Source of the DNA: Tritrichomonas musculus
Lineage: Eukaryota; Parabasalia; Tritrichomonadida; Tritrichomonadidae
Direction of reading: 5' to 3'
Assembly: GCA_039105265.1 (NCBI GenBank)
Contig: JAPFFF010000005.1
Location: forward strand, 2,217,501-2,281,500
DNA length: 64,000 nt
Shown piece after piece: positions 9,661-21,400 of the stretch. The stretch's first letter is position 1. Each line of letters opens with the position of its first letter. The position numbers and the translations under genes were made by a program. The notes beneath the pieces are model-generated. The model ran no database searches. It had not been told where the DNA came from and worked only from the letters and a program-made list of their open reading frames with translations.

Positions 9661-11679
9661 ATGCGCTCAAAAGCACTTCCTTACACAATTGTTTCATGCT
9701 CCAGCCAAGATCCAACTTATCCAATTGATTCAATTCAAAATGCATCAATTAGAAGTAGTGGATGGCAATCCGCAAATAATCCTGTATATCCAGTTTCGTT
9801 TATAATCGATTTTGGCTCAAAAGTTGACCTTGAAACACTTCAATTTGTTAGTCACCAATCAAAAATACCAGCAAAAGTTGATCTATATTTTGGAGATCAG
9901 CCTCCAAAGTTTAAACATCTTGGGTCTTTTCAATTTTCAGACAATTCTCATACTCGTTTCTCAGCACGTGAATTGAAAAGTGCTAACTTACAGCGTGTTT
10001 CTGCGAGATTTATACGAGTATCGATTGCAAATTGTCATAAAAATCCAAACAATCCAAATAACCAAGTCGGAATTGTGTCTTTTAAGGCAATTGGAAAAGA
10101 AAATCCTAATTCACCAAGAAACCCAACATTCCAGCAACCCCAATCAAGCCGTCCAACAACTCAAGCATACGAATCAGAAATCAACAATCAACTTAGAAAC
10201 CTCGAAATTCAAAAACAGCAAGCTGTCGCTACTGAAGACTTTCAGGCAGCTGCAAGATTCAAGAAAGAGATTGATTCACTCAAATCTAAACGTGATTCCT
10301 TGGTTCAATTACAGAGAGCCAAACAAAAAGCGATAGAAAACGAAAATTTCGAAGAAGCTAGTGCTTACAAAGAACAAATAGAACGTTTAATCAATGGAGA
10401 AACAGACAATTATACTAATAGCCCTCCCAATTATCAATCAACTCAACCAACATCACCAAAGCCACAAAGACGTACATCCAATCAACCACAATCATCACCA
10501 ATATCACAACCAACATCACAACCACAATCTCAACGCAAAGCAAAAACACGCCCAACTCAACCACCACCAGAACCAGAACAAGAATTAGACAGTAGTCTCA
10601 ATTATACAAATCAATCTTTTTCAAAGCAAAAATCGAATTCTCAACTCCAGGAGAAAACTCGTGATATCATTGCAACAGATTACGATCCATATGCTGATCC
10701 TCCTATTCGAAAGACAAATGGAGCAGATCTAAGCGAAGACAGACCAATCAATCCAGCCAAAAATCTTCCCAACGACGATTATGAAGAAAATCCTGAAAAT
10801 GATGATAATGTAGTTGATCCACGACCATCTGAATACAATGAAGATGACATGTTCCATGGCTTCAAAATTGATAATCTTGCTGGAACAATTCCTGCGTTTA
10901 AAGAAGACGAATCACCAACCTGTGATGACCCACCTGATGAATTGACCCCTGGCGACAAACAAGAAGCTCAACCATTAATAAACCAATTTGGTGAAGACCC
11001 TGTCAAACGATTTTTCTCAAAGCCATGGGCTTTACGTCTTCAAGGTATTCATATGTTACAGGATCTCATAAGTGGTCTAGCAGCTGACTATGTCCCACTT
11101 TTCATAAATTTTTGCTATATTCTTCGCCACAGAATTCAAGAACTTCAAAAGCAAGTTGTTTTGGCATCATTAAATGCTGTACAGATGATTGCCGATACTC
11201 ATCAAATTGAACCACCAGAGCTGACAAGAGGAGTTTCGCAGTTCTTGAATCATGCAGTGGCAAAAATTGGAGGGTCTCAAAAAGCAGTGACTGACGGCGT
11301 TTGCCAGTTTTTGATTTGGTTAAGCAAGAAAAGAGCACTTGATGTAGTTTTACCAATCGTTATGAAACCAGTGAAAAATGCAGCTCAGTGGAAAGCTCAA
11401 TTGGCAAAAATCAATACTTTGCACGAATTATTATTTATGCATGGAATTGACTCAACTCCTGGTTTAAGTACACAGGAAGTAATGAATTGTGTATTACCTG
11501 CTCTTGAATCACCTAAAAAAGAAGTAAGAGATGCCGTTATTGAGATGATGGTTACAATTGAACAATGTATTGGAACAGCTATCTATAAATATATCGATGG
11601 ACTTCCACCAAGAACAAAGAAAGAAGTGAAAAAAGCTATTGAAGAACATCAACAACAAGCTGATGAGGATTATCAGTAA
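9661..11679 (+). CDS. CEP104: Centrosomal protein 104, ciliary tip TOG protein
   Basis: CEP104 tracks growing microtubule ends and caps the ciliary tip. The 672-residue product follows the family order: an N-terminal jelly-roll domain (1-145; LPYTIVSCSSQDPTYPIDSI, SGWQS, SARELKSANLQRVSARFIRV, which parallels human KARELKSVYVDAVGQFLKL), a UVR-like helical hairpin (171-243, with EDFQAAARFKKEI and ENFEEASAYKEQI repeats), a Pro/Gln-rich linker, an acidic stretch, and a TOG domain (about 445-660). It ends directly after the TOG domain, so the zinc-finger region and C-terminal tail of the 925-residue human protein are absent. Start ATG 9661; the upstream ATG at 9620 is in another frame. Confidence 0.85.
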   Translation: MRSKALPYTIVSCSSQDPTYPIDSIQNASIRSSGWQSANNPVYPVSFIIDFGSKVDLETLQFVSHQSKIPAKVDLYFGDQPPKFKHLGSFQFSDNSHTRFSARELKSANLQRVSARFIRVSIANCHKNPNNPNNQVGIVSFKAIGKENPNSPRNPTFQQPQSSRPTTQAYESEINNQLRNLEIQKQQAVATEDFQAAARFKKEIDSLKSKRDSLVQLQRAKQKAIENENFEEASAYKEQIERLINGETDNYTNSPPNYQSTQPTSPKPQRRTSNQPQSSPISQPTSQPQSQRKAKTRPTQPPPEPEQELDSSLNYTNQSFSKQKSNSQLQEKTRDIIATDYDPYADPPIRKTNGADLSEDRPINPAKNLPNDDYEENPENDDNVVDPRPSEYNEDDMFHGFKIDNLAGTIPAFKEDESPTCDDPPDELTPGDKQEAQPLINQFGEDPVKRFFSKPWALRLQGIHMLQDLISGLAADYVPLFINFCYILRHRIQELQKQVVLASLNAVQMIADTHQIEPPELTRGVSQFLNHAVAKIGGSQKAVTDGVCQFLIWLSKKRALDVVLPIVMKPVKNAAQWKAQLAKINTLHELLFMHGIDSTPGLSTQEVMNCVLPALESPKKEVRDAVIEMMVTIEQCIGTAIYKYIDGLPPRTKKEVKKAIEEHQQQADEDYQ

Positions 11680-11966
11680 TATTTTTTTATTTTATTTTTA
11701 TTTTATGTCTCCATGATTATCAGAAATAATAAATTTTAAGGGTTTGTTAACTATTATGCTGTTTTTTTTTATTATTGGATTCAAATTTTATATTTGATAT
11801 TTATTATTTATGTAGAAAAAAAGTTTAGTTAATAACAAAATACTTCGATATCATTGATATATATGAGTAGTCAATGAATTTCCTTAAAGAATTTAATGAT
11901 AAAACATAGGAGCCTATGTTTACAATTGAATGATAATTTCACCTTTCCATTTGAAAATTTTATATC

Positions 11967-13895
11967 ATGTTTATATTTTCTTTATTCTTTACTTTCACTT
12001 ATTCAAAATATGCATCAATTGATTTAGGATCTCAATATATTCGTATATCTGTTAGTTCAATTTCAACCGAGTTAACAATGGCTTTAAATCACCAACATCA
12101 AATATTAACCCCAAGCGCAATTGCTTTTAAAATGCAAGACACTCCTAAAGATCGTCATTTGACAACAGAAGAAGGATTTAATTCAACTCTTAAAGTTGGA
12201 GATGATGCAATTAAATATCTAAAAAATCATCCAGAATCGGGAACGGATAGAATTTCTTATTTTCTTGGAAGATATAAATTTACAAGAAATAAAGGATCAA
12301 ACAATCCACCAATTATTGCGAATACAACAGAAATGCTATCATTAATACTAACAAAATTATTTATGGATCAGCAATACGCTGGACTTGAAGGAATTTCAGT
12401 AGTTTTACCGCGCTATTATACACTTTCACAACGAGAAAGTTTAACACAATCAATGTATCTTGCTCGGCTCCCTTTTTTAGGAATTTATGATGACGATTCG
12501 GCAATTATTCAACTTTATTACGTAAAATTCGCAAAAAAGTTTCTAACTTTGAATAAAAATAAAAAGAAGAACGTTTTATTTGTTGATATTGGCGCTGCTG
12601 GGATTCGTGCATACCGTGTTGAATTTTTCAGTTATGGAGGCCGTTACAATCAACCTGCAGCAAATCAAACGAGTTATATTTGGAGTGAAAAAACAGGTGG
12701 CTTTGCTTTTAATTCGAAACTTTCAAAAGCTTTAAAAATTTCTGAAATAAAAGCTCAAAAAAGATTGATTAATAAGAAAATTGATGATAATGTTATTAAA
12801 AGCGCCCTGAAAGACGAGATTCAAGAAATTGTACGCGTTATCAAAGAAGCTTGCAATGGAGAAATAAGCGAAGTTCAAATATTTGGTTCGGCGTCTCGTT
12901 ATTTATTTATTCAAGATGTCATACAAAAAATATTTTCGAATACAACATCAAACTTTGATTCAAAAAGTGACACATTAAAAATTTTAAAACAAAAAATTTT
13001 CGGTAAAAACGAAGATTTAGAATCTGAAATAAATCAAAAATATATTAATGACAGTGTCCAAGTTTTACGAAATCTACCTGCATCCGAATCCGTTGCCCAA
13101 GGCTCATTATATTATTTACATGCACTCTTAAATCAGAGCCAATACAAAATGGTTGACATAAACAAAGTGCCAATATATACTACATCCATTGAATGTGGCG
13201 GCGTTTTAGAAGATTACTGCATTCGAAACAAAAATTGTTCAGATTATCTAATAATGCATTCAACAATTTGCAAGAAGCTTCTTTTCATTGCCACTGATGA
13301 AGCAGAAGACGAAGACAACCAAGAATTCGAATCACAGTCTTCAAATCCACTCAAACCGCGTAAAAAACGAGAAAACAAAAATAAAGTTCCTGACGGTTGT
13401 GGTCAAATTATAGGTCAATATTCACTCACAAATATTTCAAAATTTTCATATGATCTGACAGATGAATTGAATGGAATCTTAGCTTTGGATTCACCTTCAC
13501 CAACCGTCATAACCGCCGTCTGGTGTGCGAATCCTCTGAAAGAAGAATTTCAAGAGGAAATCGGCAAATTCAATAGAGACGATGAAAAGTGCGAAGACAT
13601 CGAAGTGAAGCAGACGCCGCTGACAGACGTCGACAACAAGAAGAAGTACGAGTTCGTGCAAGCTGTTTTGAATGGAGACGACCAGAAAAAAATGATTGGC
13701 AACTTAAGGTCAAAAATTGACCTTTTATTGAGGACTATTCAGAAGTCATTGGAGGACGTGAAAAGTGACGGGCAAGTTGGCGAAATGATCAGCCAGGCGA
13801 GATTCGCTGTTGAGAGCGACGTTTCTGTCAAAGAAATGCGCGAAATTGTCAAAAAACTCGAGAATTACTGCAAGTCAGCTGGAATCAAAGTTTAA
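11967..13895 (+). CDS. GRP170/HYOU1-like Hsp70-family ER chaperone
   Basis: A 642-residue protein with a short hydrophobic signal peptide (1-13) followed at once by the actin-fold ATPase start YASIDLGSQYIRISV, as in large ER Hsp70s (HYOU1/Lhs1), where the protein is a nucleotide exchange factor for BiP. Further family blocks are KVGDDAIKYLKNHPES, VLFVDIGAAGIRAYRVEF and ESVAQGSLYYLHAL. A beta domain and helical C-terminus follow. It is shorter than HYOU1 and ends in AGIKV, with no KDEL-like retention signal. From about 13500 to the stop the DNA is clearly richer in GC than the first 1.4 kb. An initiator-like TCACCTTTCC lies about 30 bp upstream of the ATG. Confidence 0.8.
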   Translation: MFIFSLFFTFTYSKYASIDLGSQYIRISVSSISTELTMALNHQHQILTPSAIAFKMQDTPKDRHLTTEEGFNSTLKVGDDAIKYLKNHPESGTDRISYFLGRYKFTRNKGSNNPPIIANTTEMLSLILTKLFMDQQYAGLEGISVVLPRYYTLSQRESLTQSMYLARLPFLGIYDDDSAIIQLYYVKFAKKFLTLNKNKKKNVLFVDIGAAGIRAYRVEFFSYGGRYNQPAANQTSYIWSEKTGGFAFNSKLSKALKISEIKAQKRLINKKIDDNVIKSALKDEIQEIVRVIKEACNGEISEVQIFGSASRYLFIQDVIQKIFSNTTSNFDSKSDTLKILKQKIFGKNEDLESEINQKYINDSVQVLRNLPASESVAQGSLYYLHALLNQSQYKMVDINKVPIYTTSIECGGVLEDYCIRNKNCSDYLIMHSTICKKLLFIATDEAEDEDNQEFESQSSNPLKPRKKRENKNKVPDGCGQIIGQYSLTNISKFSYDLTDELNGILALDSPSPTVITAVWCANPLKEEFQEEIGKFNRDDEKCEDIEVKQTPLTDVDNKKKYEFVQAVLNGDDQKKMIGNLRSKIDLLLRTIQKSLEDVKSDGQVGEMISQARFAVESDVSVKEMREIVKKLENYCKSAGIKV

Positions 13896-13902
13896 TATTT
13901 TA

Positions 13903-14027
13903 TAAACTGTTTTTCATTTTTGCATACAATTCATAATAATTATTTATTTCAAAATTGAGATGATTATTTTCGTTATTCAATGCTATTCAGAAAAATTGTG
14001 TTGTATGCAAAAATGACTCGCAGCTTA
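13903..14027. mobile_element. Short TIR element, copy 1 (about 125 bp)
   Basis: The left end TAAACTGTTTTTCATTTTTG and the reverse of the right end, TAAGCTGCGAGTCATTTTTG, form imperfect terminal inverted repeats that extend to GCATACAA. TTA flanks both ends (13900-13902 and 14028-14030), compatible with a 3-bp TTA target duplication. The interior has no coding capacity. A related copy lies at 15218-15365. Copy 1 begins 7 bp after the GRP170-like stop codon, so it probably lies in that gene's 3' UTR. Confidence 0.72.
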
Positions 14028-14737
14028 TTATTGTTATCTAGGATTGCATTATAAAGCTGAATAATTGAATTAAACAAGTATTGAATTTAATACTTAAGGA
14101 AGTTCTTACGTATTTTGAAGATTGATAGAGACTCAAGGATTTTTTTTTTGAAATCAAATCATTTCGAAATAGATCGAACAGAATGTGAATTTGACTAAAA
14201 TGCTAAACTCGCCCTCAGCGGTTATACAAGTATTTTTGAGATCAAAACCAAGATTTTTCTTACACAAAATGATAATACAATTTCATTCAATATTTAAAAT
14301 GTAAATTCTTCAAAAATTTATCAATCATTTTTTGCATTGCACTAGTAAGGTGATTAAGAAATATGCAAAATAACTCTATTTAACAAGATTGAAACATAAT
14401 GCATGGATACATTATATCAATACACAACTGTTTTATAACAAGAAATAAAAATTCTTGGTACAAAACTTATTATTATTATAAATTTTTTGAATAGGAATAA
14501 GCGGTTGTACCAAGTTATAGAATATTCGAAAGTAGATAAAATGTAAACAATTGAATTGCTTTCAAATTTTGGTACAACCGTTGTGATGCAGTTTAAAATG
14601 CTATTAAAAATTATGTTTCAATTAAATTATAGATGTATAATTTTTTAAATAATTATATCTCTTCCAAGAAATCATTTTGAAATATAAACAATCATTTATT
14701 TTATCATTTTTTTTTTTTTTTTTTTTTTTTTTTATGA
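14028..14737. other. Gene-free spacer with a hairpin and poly(T) tract
   Basis: About 700 bp without a credible gene. It contains an inverted repeat at 14502-14580 and a 27-nt poly(T) run at 14707-14733, just past the stop codon of the minus-strand ubiquitin-like gene. Confidence 0.5.
14502..14580. repeat. Short inverted repeat, 12-bp perfect arms
   Basis: CGGTTGTACCAA at 14502-14513 is the exact reverse complement of 14569-14580, with a 55-bp loop. It could be a minimal deletion derivative of a TIR element or a hairpin. Confidence 0.65.
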
Positions 14738-15160
14738 CTATTTTCTACCTAATTCTGACAAATTTATTTTGAAAAAGTTGACCTTTTTTGGAATTTTTAT
14801 CTTTGCTAGTTTTTGAAAATCAACCAATTCCTGATTTCCAATGAATAAATAAATATCTTGGTAATAAAAATTTTTCATTGTACTAATTTTTTCTTTTGCA
14901 TCTTCAACCGTAGCATTTTTTGGAAGAGAAAGTTCAAATTCATCTCCATCATCATCATTAGTATATTTAAATTTGAAAATGACTTTATTTTTAGAGTCTT
15001 TTTTATCTTGCCTTATTAGACCATTATCATCATTCTCAGCATCATTGCCATTAAAATATTGCCAATCAGGCCATTTGTCAACTAAAACTAAAGAATCACT
15101 TTCCAAAGTTTCATTATCATTTAAAATTTCACCATTTGATTCAAGAGAAAACAAATTCAT
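14738..15160 (-). CDS. Ubiquitin-like-fold protein, probably clipped at the 5' end
   Basis: The 140-residue product from the ATG at 15160 has a C-terminal beta-grasp-like segment (VIFKFKYTNDDDGDEFELSL, then NATVEDAKEKIS). Its first 40 residues (NLFSLESNGEILNDNETL) resemble the second half of another ubiquitin-like fold. The open frame continues upstream through SRFGYD, which suits the middle of such a domain, and ends at a stop about 15 bp from the repeat copy at 15218. The first strands of the N-terminal fold are missing, so the gene may be truncated by that insertion. The only initiator further upstream is TTG, which I rejected. Confidence 0.5.
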   Translation of the reverse strand: MNLFSLESNGEILNDNETLESDSLVLVDKWPDWQYFNGNDAENDDNGLIRQDKKDSKNKVIFKFKYTNDDDGDEFELSLPKNATVEDAKEKISTMKNFYYQDIYLFIGNQELVDFQKLAKIKIPKKVNFFKINLSELGRK

Positions 15161-15217
15161 ATCATACCCGAACCTTGAAACCAAAAGAGAGCGTTTGATT
15201 TATATGAAATTGGACAT

Positions 15218-15365
15218 TAAACTGGTTTTCATTTTTGCATTCAACTCAATTTTCAATTTATCATTGAAAACCTATAATTATTTATTTCAAAATTGAGTTG
15301 ATTATTTTCATTTTTCAATACTATTCAGAAAAATTGAGTTGTATGCAAAAATGACTCGCAGTTTA
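15218..15365. mobile_element. Short TIR element, copy 2 (148 bp)
   Basis: The left end TAAACTGGTTTTCATTTTTG and the reversed right end TAAACTGCGAGTCATTTTTG are terminal inverted repeats. The sequence aligns with the 13903-14027 copy over most of its length, including shared ATTATTTATTTCAAAATTGA and ACTATTCAGAAAAATTG blocks. The two copies differ by scattered substitutions and a roughly 20-bp insert, so they are old relatives rather than a recent duplication. No clean target duplication is visible here. Confidence 0.75.
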
Positions 15366-15457
15366 TATTAAATTGATCATAAACAACAGTTAAATTGAAA
15401 ATTAAAACACATAATATATTTATTTTATTATAATATATATAGATAAAAAAATAATAG

Positions 15458-18400
15458 TTAAAACCAAGGAATGTCACTTATAGAAATATCATTACAAGAA
15501 GAAGAAATCAAGTTTTCGACAATTTTAGTTCCATCTTTTGATTGGAGAGATTTATTAAATCTTTCCATTTTTTCAGAGAAACCGATTCCGATCAAATTAT
15601 TCAATATCACAGACAATCTTTCGTCATTGAATTTAAAAGCGGTTGCTATATTGACCATAGCGGTTGGCAAAACCGCCAAAGCAATTTTTGGTGAAATGAA
15701 TTTGATCATCTCACCAAACACTCTCAATTTTGAACCGCCAAAACCGTCACCATTATTTATATCGTTAATAACCGTTTGTTTTCTTAACTGCAAAAATTCG
15801 AGAGAAGCAACAGATTCATCAACGAGCAAATGAAAAGGAAGAACAACTTTCATTGCAAGACCAACTTGCAAATATGAAAAAGCAGCGAAACGATGAAGAA
15901 AAGCGGTTTCCCAATTATAAAAATCTTTAGAAGATTTGAATTCAGTGAACTGATTAAAGTTTTTTAAGTCAGGAAACTTTCCTTCTCTTTTCACTTTAAG
16001 CAAATGATCATAAATCGAATAACGAAGGATCGGCAATGCATTTGTTCTCACCAGGAAAAGTTTACTGTCGTTTTTCACCTCATTTTCAGAAGTAATGAGT
16101 TGAATTTGAGGACTAAACAATTCAACATTTTTTGAACGACAATAGACTCTTTTCATCAATATTTTGTTAATCATGTGTGAAAGGATATTTAATTCAGGAC
16201 AAAAAGTGCCAATCATAGCAGTCAATAAATACTTAACTCGCGTTCCATCAGCGAGACAAACTTCAACTGTTCCGAATGATGAATTTTCTTTATCGATTGA
16301 GAGATAAACGCAATGCATCGGATAGCTATACGGCGACATTGGCCCATTTGGCAACAGAGGTGCACAAATCGGAAGAGTAGAAAAGAATTGCTTTGTTGGA
16401 TTAACAACAAATGTGAAATTATGAGACGGATGCTCGTCTTCCATAATTCGTGATTCAAAGAATGATTTTGTTCGAAGTTTTGAAACTTCTTCGAGTTTCG
16501 TTACACATGAAAAAACAGACGAATAATCAATTCTAAAAACATCAGAAACAAGAGAAATAAAAGACTCATTCAGATCTCCTTTTTTAATATCATTAAAAAG
16601 AATCTGACACCAACGAAACGGAAATTCTTTAATTTGCTTTAAAACTTCAATTTTTGCATTCGATGGAAGAATGTTTGAATGCAAAAACAAATAAAGGATA
16701 TCATCGTTCTCAATTGCACTCATATCAGACCAAATTCGAGGATTATTAAATTGATTCTTCATTGCATAAATTAAGAAATTTTCTTTAGTTTTTACAGTTG
16801 TAACTTTTTCACTACTATTCACATCACATTGTGATTGAGTAATGAATGACTCCGACTTGTCAAGTGGCGAGAAATCAACGTTGATTCCCTTCGTAGTGGC
16901 AAATTGAAGAATTCGGTTGAAGTCCTCAAAAAGTTTGATCGAATGATAACGTGAAAAATAAGGAGGAACGATAGGATTATGACATAACGAACAAACACAC
17001 AAAAATTGAACAATTTCAGAGGATTTCAATGATTGAAAGGCTAAATCTTTGGCTCGATTCAACCGCTCAATAATCTGGTTTGGATAACTCTTCGGAATTC
17101 CAATGATTCCGCGAGCATCCTGAAGAAGTTGGAACGATGAAGATGGACTTTTATTAACGTTTATTTTGGATGTAAAATCAGGTGGATAGAGACAAGCAGA
17201 GACACCTGAAAAAAATGATATATTTCCACTTTTTGAAAGGTTTAATGATTCAATCGATTCTTGGTCAGTGACTCCTTTCAATACAATCATTCTGTGCTCG
17301 GTGTTCGCTAGAATGTGCCTGTAGTAGTAGTCAATCGAGAAAAGCTTGAAGAACGATTTGAATTTGCTCATATTGTCTTTGTTCTTGTCCTTCTTCTTCA
17401 CTTTGGGACAGAACGAAAGAAGCTTGTAATAGTAAAGAGGAACCGACGAATCATTGACAATCAAATTTCTATGCTTCTCAATAATTTGAAAGGGCATGTT
17501 ATTGAAAAAGTGGTCATACTCACTGTCACTTTTAAAGTCAACATTGAAATCGTTCGAAATTTGACTTCGCGAAAATAGAAGCCAGTTCGAAAGATCACTT
17601 TTTGTATCCACTTTTTCAATAACCTTTGAAAAAGCTTCAGTATTGAGAGGGTTCAGAAACCAACGGCAGAAGACATTCTTCAGTGAATTCAAAAAAGAAT
17701 AATCAAAATTAAAATTCAGCTTTGAAAATGGAATTTCGTTCAATTCTCCTTTGACAATCAATGACAAAGGACCCGTTATTTTCTTAATGTTACCGAAACC
17801 TTTCTGCGTGAGAAGATTCAAGGCATGAAGAGCATAAGGGAAGGTCAAATTTTTGTTAACATTGACCATTTCACACAATAATGAGACAAACGGATTCAAT
17901 TCAGATGGATTCAAATTTTCTAAATTTTGAATGATTTTGGGAACACATTCAAAAAGTTCATGAAGAATTAATGAGTCGTTCTCATAGTAAAATTTGGAGA
18001 TGATCCCAAAGTAGGTCTTTATGAACTTACATTGTGATCCAAAAAGTGACACAAGTAGGACCAAATTGTCACTGAATTCAGAATAATTTTTGTGAAAGAA
18101 CGTATCGTCCTTAACAAAAACTGGCAAAATCAAATTTGCTATTTCTGACAGTTTCTTGCCCCAGAGCAAATGTGAAGCGTTACATTGATTTGATTGAGAC
18201 AAAAAAGAGCACAAAACATTAAAACAGTCAATATTGAAAACAACGTTTTTTTCTGTTGTTTTGAAGAGGTTCAAAGAAGCAAACAAAACAAGCTCATTTG
18301 AAAACAATTCAAAAATGTCCTCAGAAAAAGTTGATCTGTTATTTTGAATGAGTTTCAAAATTGAAAGGAAATGCTTTCGTTGCTTCACAAATCGCATCAT

Positions 18401-21400
18401 CAAGGAACGAATCAGTTCGCAATTCTCATCAAGAACGACTTTTTCTATCTCTTCAAAAACATAAGAAGGAGTGTCAATGTCAACTGACTCAAGAATTGAA
18501 TGAATTTTCTGACTATCATGTGAATGAAGGTTTAAAAGATTGTTTCCAAATTCAATCAATTCAAGTGGTTCTTTTTCAATAGAAAGATCATTTTCACTTT
18601 TTCTGTTCTGTAAAAGTTGATCAAAATCAAATTCAAAATTAAATGAATATTTTGAGAGAACTCTCTCAAAAAGTGGAATTCGGTTGCATTCAATATTTGT
18701 GATAATATTTTGCAGTAATTCAATGTCAACCGACTCGCGATAGCATTCAAAAAAGAACTCAAAAAATGACGAAAAATATTCAATTGAAATTTTTGAGAGA
18801 AAATCAGGAAGTGATTCAAAATCATGATTGTCATTTTTCATTATTTCAAGCTTCAAGCATTGAAGCAAGTAATTTTTATTTGACTTTAAGAACGATAGAA
18901 TCAAATCCCAAATTTCGCCATTATCGACCAAATAGGCAATCAAATCTTGCAAAAAGTGACGGTCTTTCTGAGTGAAGTAAGACAAGAAAGCCTCCTTGAT
19001 TTGATTGTAAGGAATGTCTGAATTTTCAATTGCAAAGAATTGAATATATTCAATTTGTAAATGGTCGGATAAAACTTGAGTGTTTTCTTTTATATCGATG
19101 ACAATCTGTGACAGTTTCTCTGCTTGAATATTTTCAAAGAAGAAGAAGAGGTACTCTTCTTTTGTTATATTTTTGACCAAGAAATTTGACCATATTTTCG
19201 GTTTAACAGAAAAATAAGAGATCATCAAATCTGCCACATTCAAAGAAAAAGTGAAGTAAATCTTCAGAAAAAGTTTTCCGATTTTCTTGTACTCGTTATT
19301 TTTGACAAGATGACCAATAACCGCCGGCAGTGTCAGAAAATCAAGAAGAAATTGAATGTTGCTTTCAATTAATTGTGAGTCTTTGTACTTTTTCTCAATA
19401 AGGAGGTTTAATTGATCGGTTATAACGGTTATGACCAAACTTGGCTGAAGCACGAACAACGAGAAAAGATGTTTAAATGAAGCCAAATCATCTGAAACAA
19501 AGAAATCATCGTGAAAACCGTTATTTGAAAGAACCTGCCTAACAAAAACTGAAAGTGGCGACTTTTTCTTTGATTCCAAACGAAGAACTGAATGAGCCTT
19601 CTTTATGCACTCTGCGATTACGACTGAATCAGCAGGCGATGAGTTAATGAAGGAAGTCTTGAGGACATCGAGAGACAACTTAAAAGAGCTCTGCGGAAGG
19701 CCAAGGAGGCAGAAAACGAAAGGGATTTTTGAAGGATTCGGCTTACTTTTTGGCATTGAAATTTTAATTGACTCGGAGCACAAATCAAGAAACTTTTCTT
19801 GATGACTCGGAAAGAGAAGCAACAAAGGAACAATTTGTTGCAAGTCAATTTCAGCAAAGTCGTTCAAATAATCACTCAAACTTTTCTTTTCTTCATCATC
19901 GAAGAAATCTTTTTCCTTTTTATCGTCAATTCCGTTCAATTGCGAATTCGAGATGATTTCGCACAATGAAAAAGAGGCAATGAAAGGAAGTTTCACCTCA
20001 AAAAGTGGGATAAAATCAATAGCCTCACAATTATTAACGTTCTCTTTCAAAAAAAGAACAATTTCAAAGACTTCTTCAGGCAAAAAGTGACAAATGTCAA
20101 ATTTCACACCATCGTCAGTATCGACATGATGGGAAGGAATGAGTTGGCTATCAAGCTGCCTTAAAATAAAATTCAATACATATTTGGTCATCTGTAGAAT
20201 ATTGATTGAACTTTTTGAGAAGTGCTCAATCAAATATTTGCCAACAAAAGTGGCATGACGATAACATGGATAAGAAACATTGAACAGAACATTTTCAACT
20301 TCAGAAAGAACACTTGAAAAGTATTCAGGTGAATCGGTTATGCCCAAATTAAGGTCAAAATATTTTGAATTAATTGCAAGCGAAACAATGAAATGTGCAA
20401 CATAAGAAGGAGACAAAGAAGAAGGTAAGCAATGTGAAACATCTTTACTAAATTGGATGATTAATGTGAAAACATCTTGTATGAAGAGGAAATGATCAAG
20501 AGTCTCACATTTTTCAATGACAGAATTTGCCAAAAATCCAAGAAAATTGAAAATTCCAAACAAACCGTCAGAATTACTCAAATCTTTTTCAATAGAAATC
20601 GGTTGTGAACCGTTATCATCATTGTCAATTGAGTGATAATTGACAAAATTGACAAAGTCTTCAAATGGGTTGTCAGGCTTGCTGCACGTGATGATTTCTC
20701 TGATGTAGTTAAGAAGCTGGCGACCGTTTATAACTAATAATTTCTCGTTTGACACGATTGCAGTCACGCAATAATGAGAAATGTCAACAACGGGCTGAAC
20801 TGGACATGTTGTGTATTTCGCAGGAATGTAGCTTATCATTTCGAGAACGGTTTTTCTCAATTCATTTGAAGAGTAGGAGTCAAAAATGGTCAATAAGTCA
20901 GTTGCAAACTTTTTGAATTCAGGTGTGTTTTTGTAGTCGTAAATCATGTTGTTCTCCTTGATTGCATTGATTGCAAACTTGGGCTTAAGAATGGCATATT
21001 TCAACAGTAACCGTTGATACCATTCAAATTTCATTAAAACCGCTTTATGGGATTGATAGAGCTGGAACAAAAAGAGGCACAAATGCTTGTTTTCCTTGTT
21101 CGATGAAGGAACGGCGAAGTAAAGTTGAATGACGACATCGGCTGGAATGATTTTTAACAAATATTTCTCATCAAATAATTTTTTAATAAGTTTTATCAAG
21201 TTCTGAATTAAACTAGAGTGAAGTGAAATTGTATAGGCCGTTGAAAAAGTGAACCTAAAAAATTGAATGAAAAAATTTTTTGTCGAATTAATAAACCAGT
21301 CTTCACAAATCACTTTTATTGGATTTTTTGACAATAATTGATTCGACCATTTAAGAAATATAACAGCATTTTTCACAAATTCTCTATCCTCAATTTTCAT

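Noticed and set aside
15471-20000. Several plus-strand frames of 60-120 residues opposite the TRRAP-like gene
   Set aside because: All lie antisense to a long conserved frame and show no protein-like motifs.
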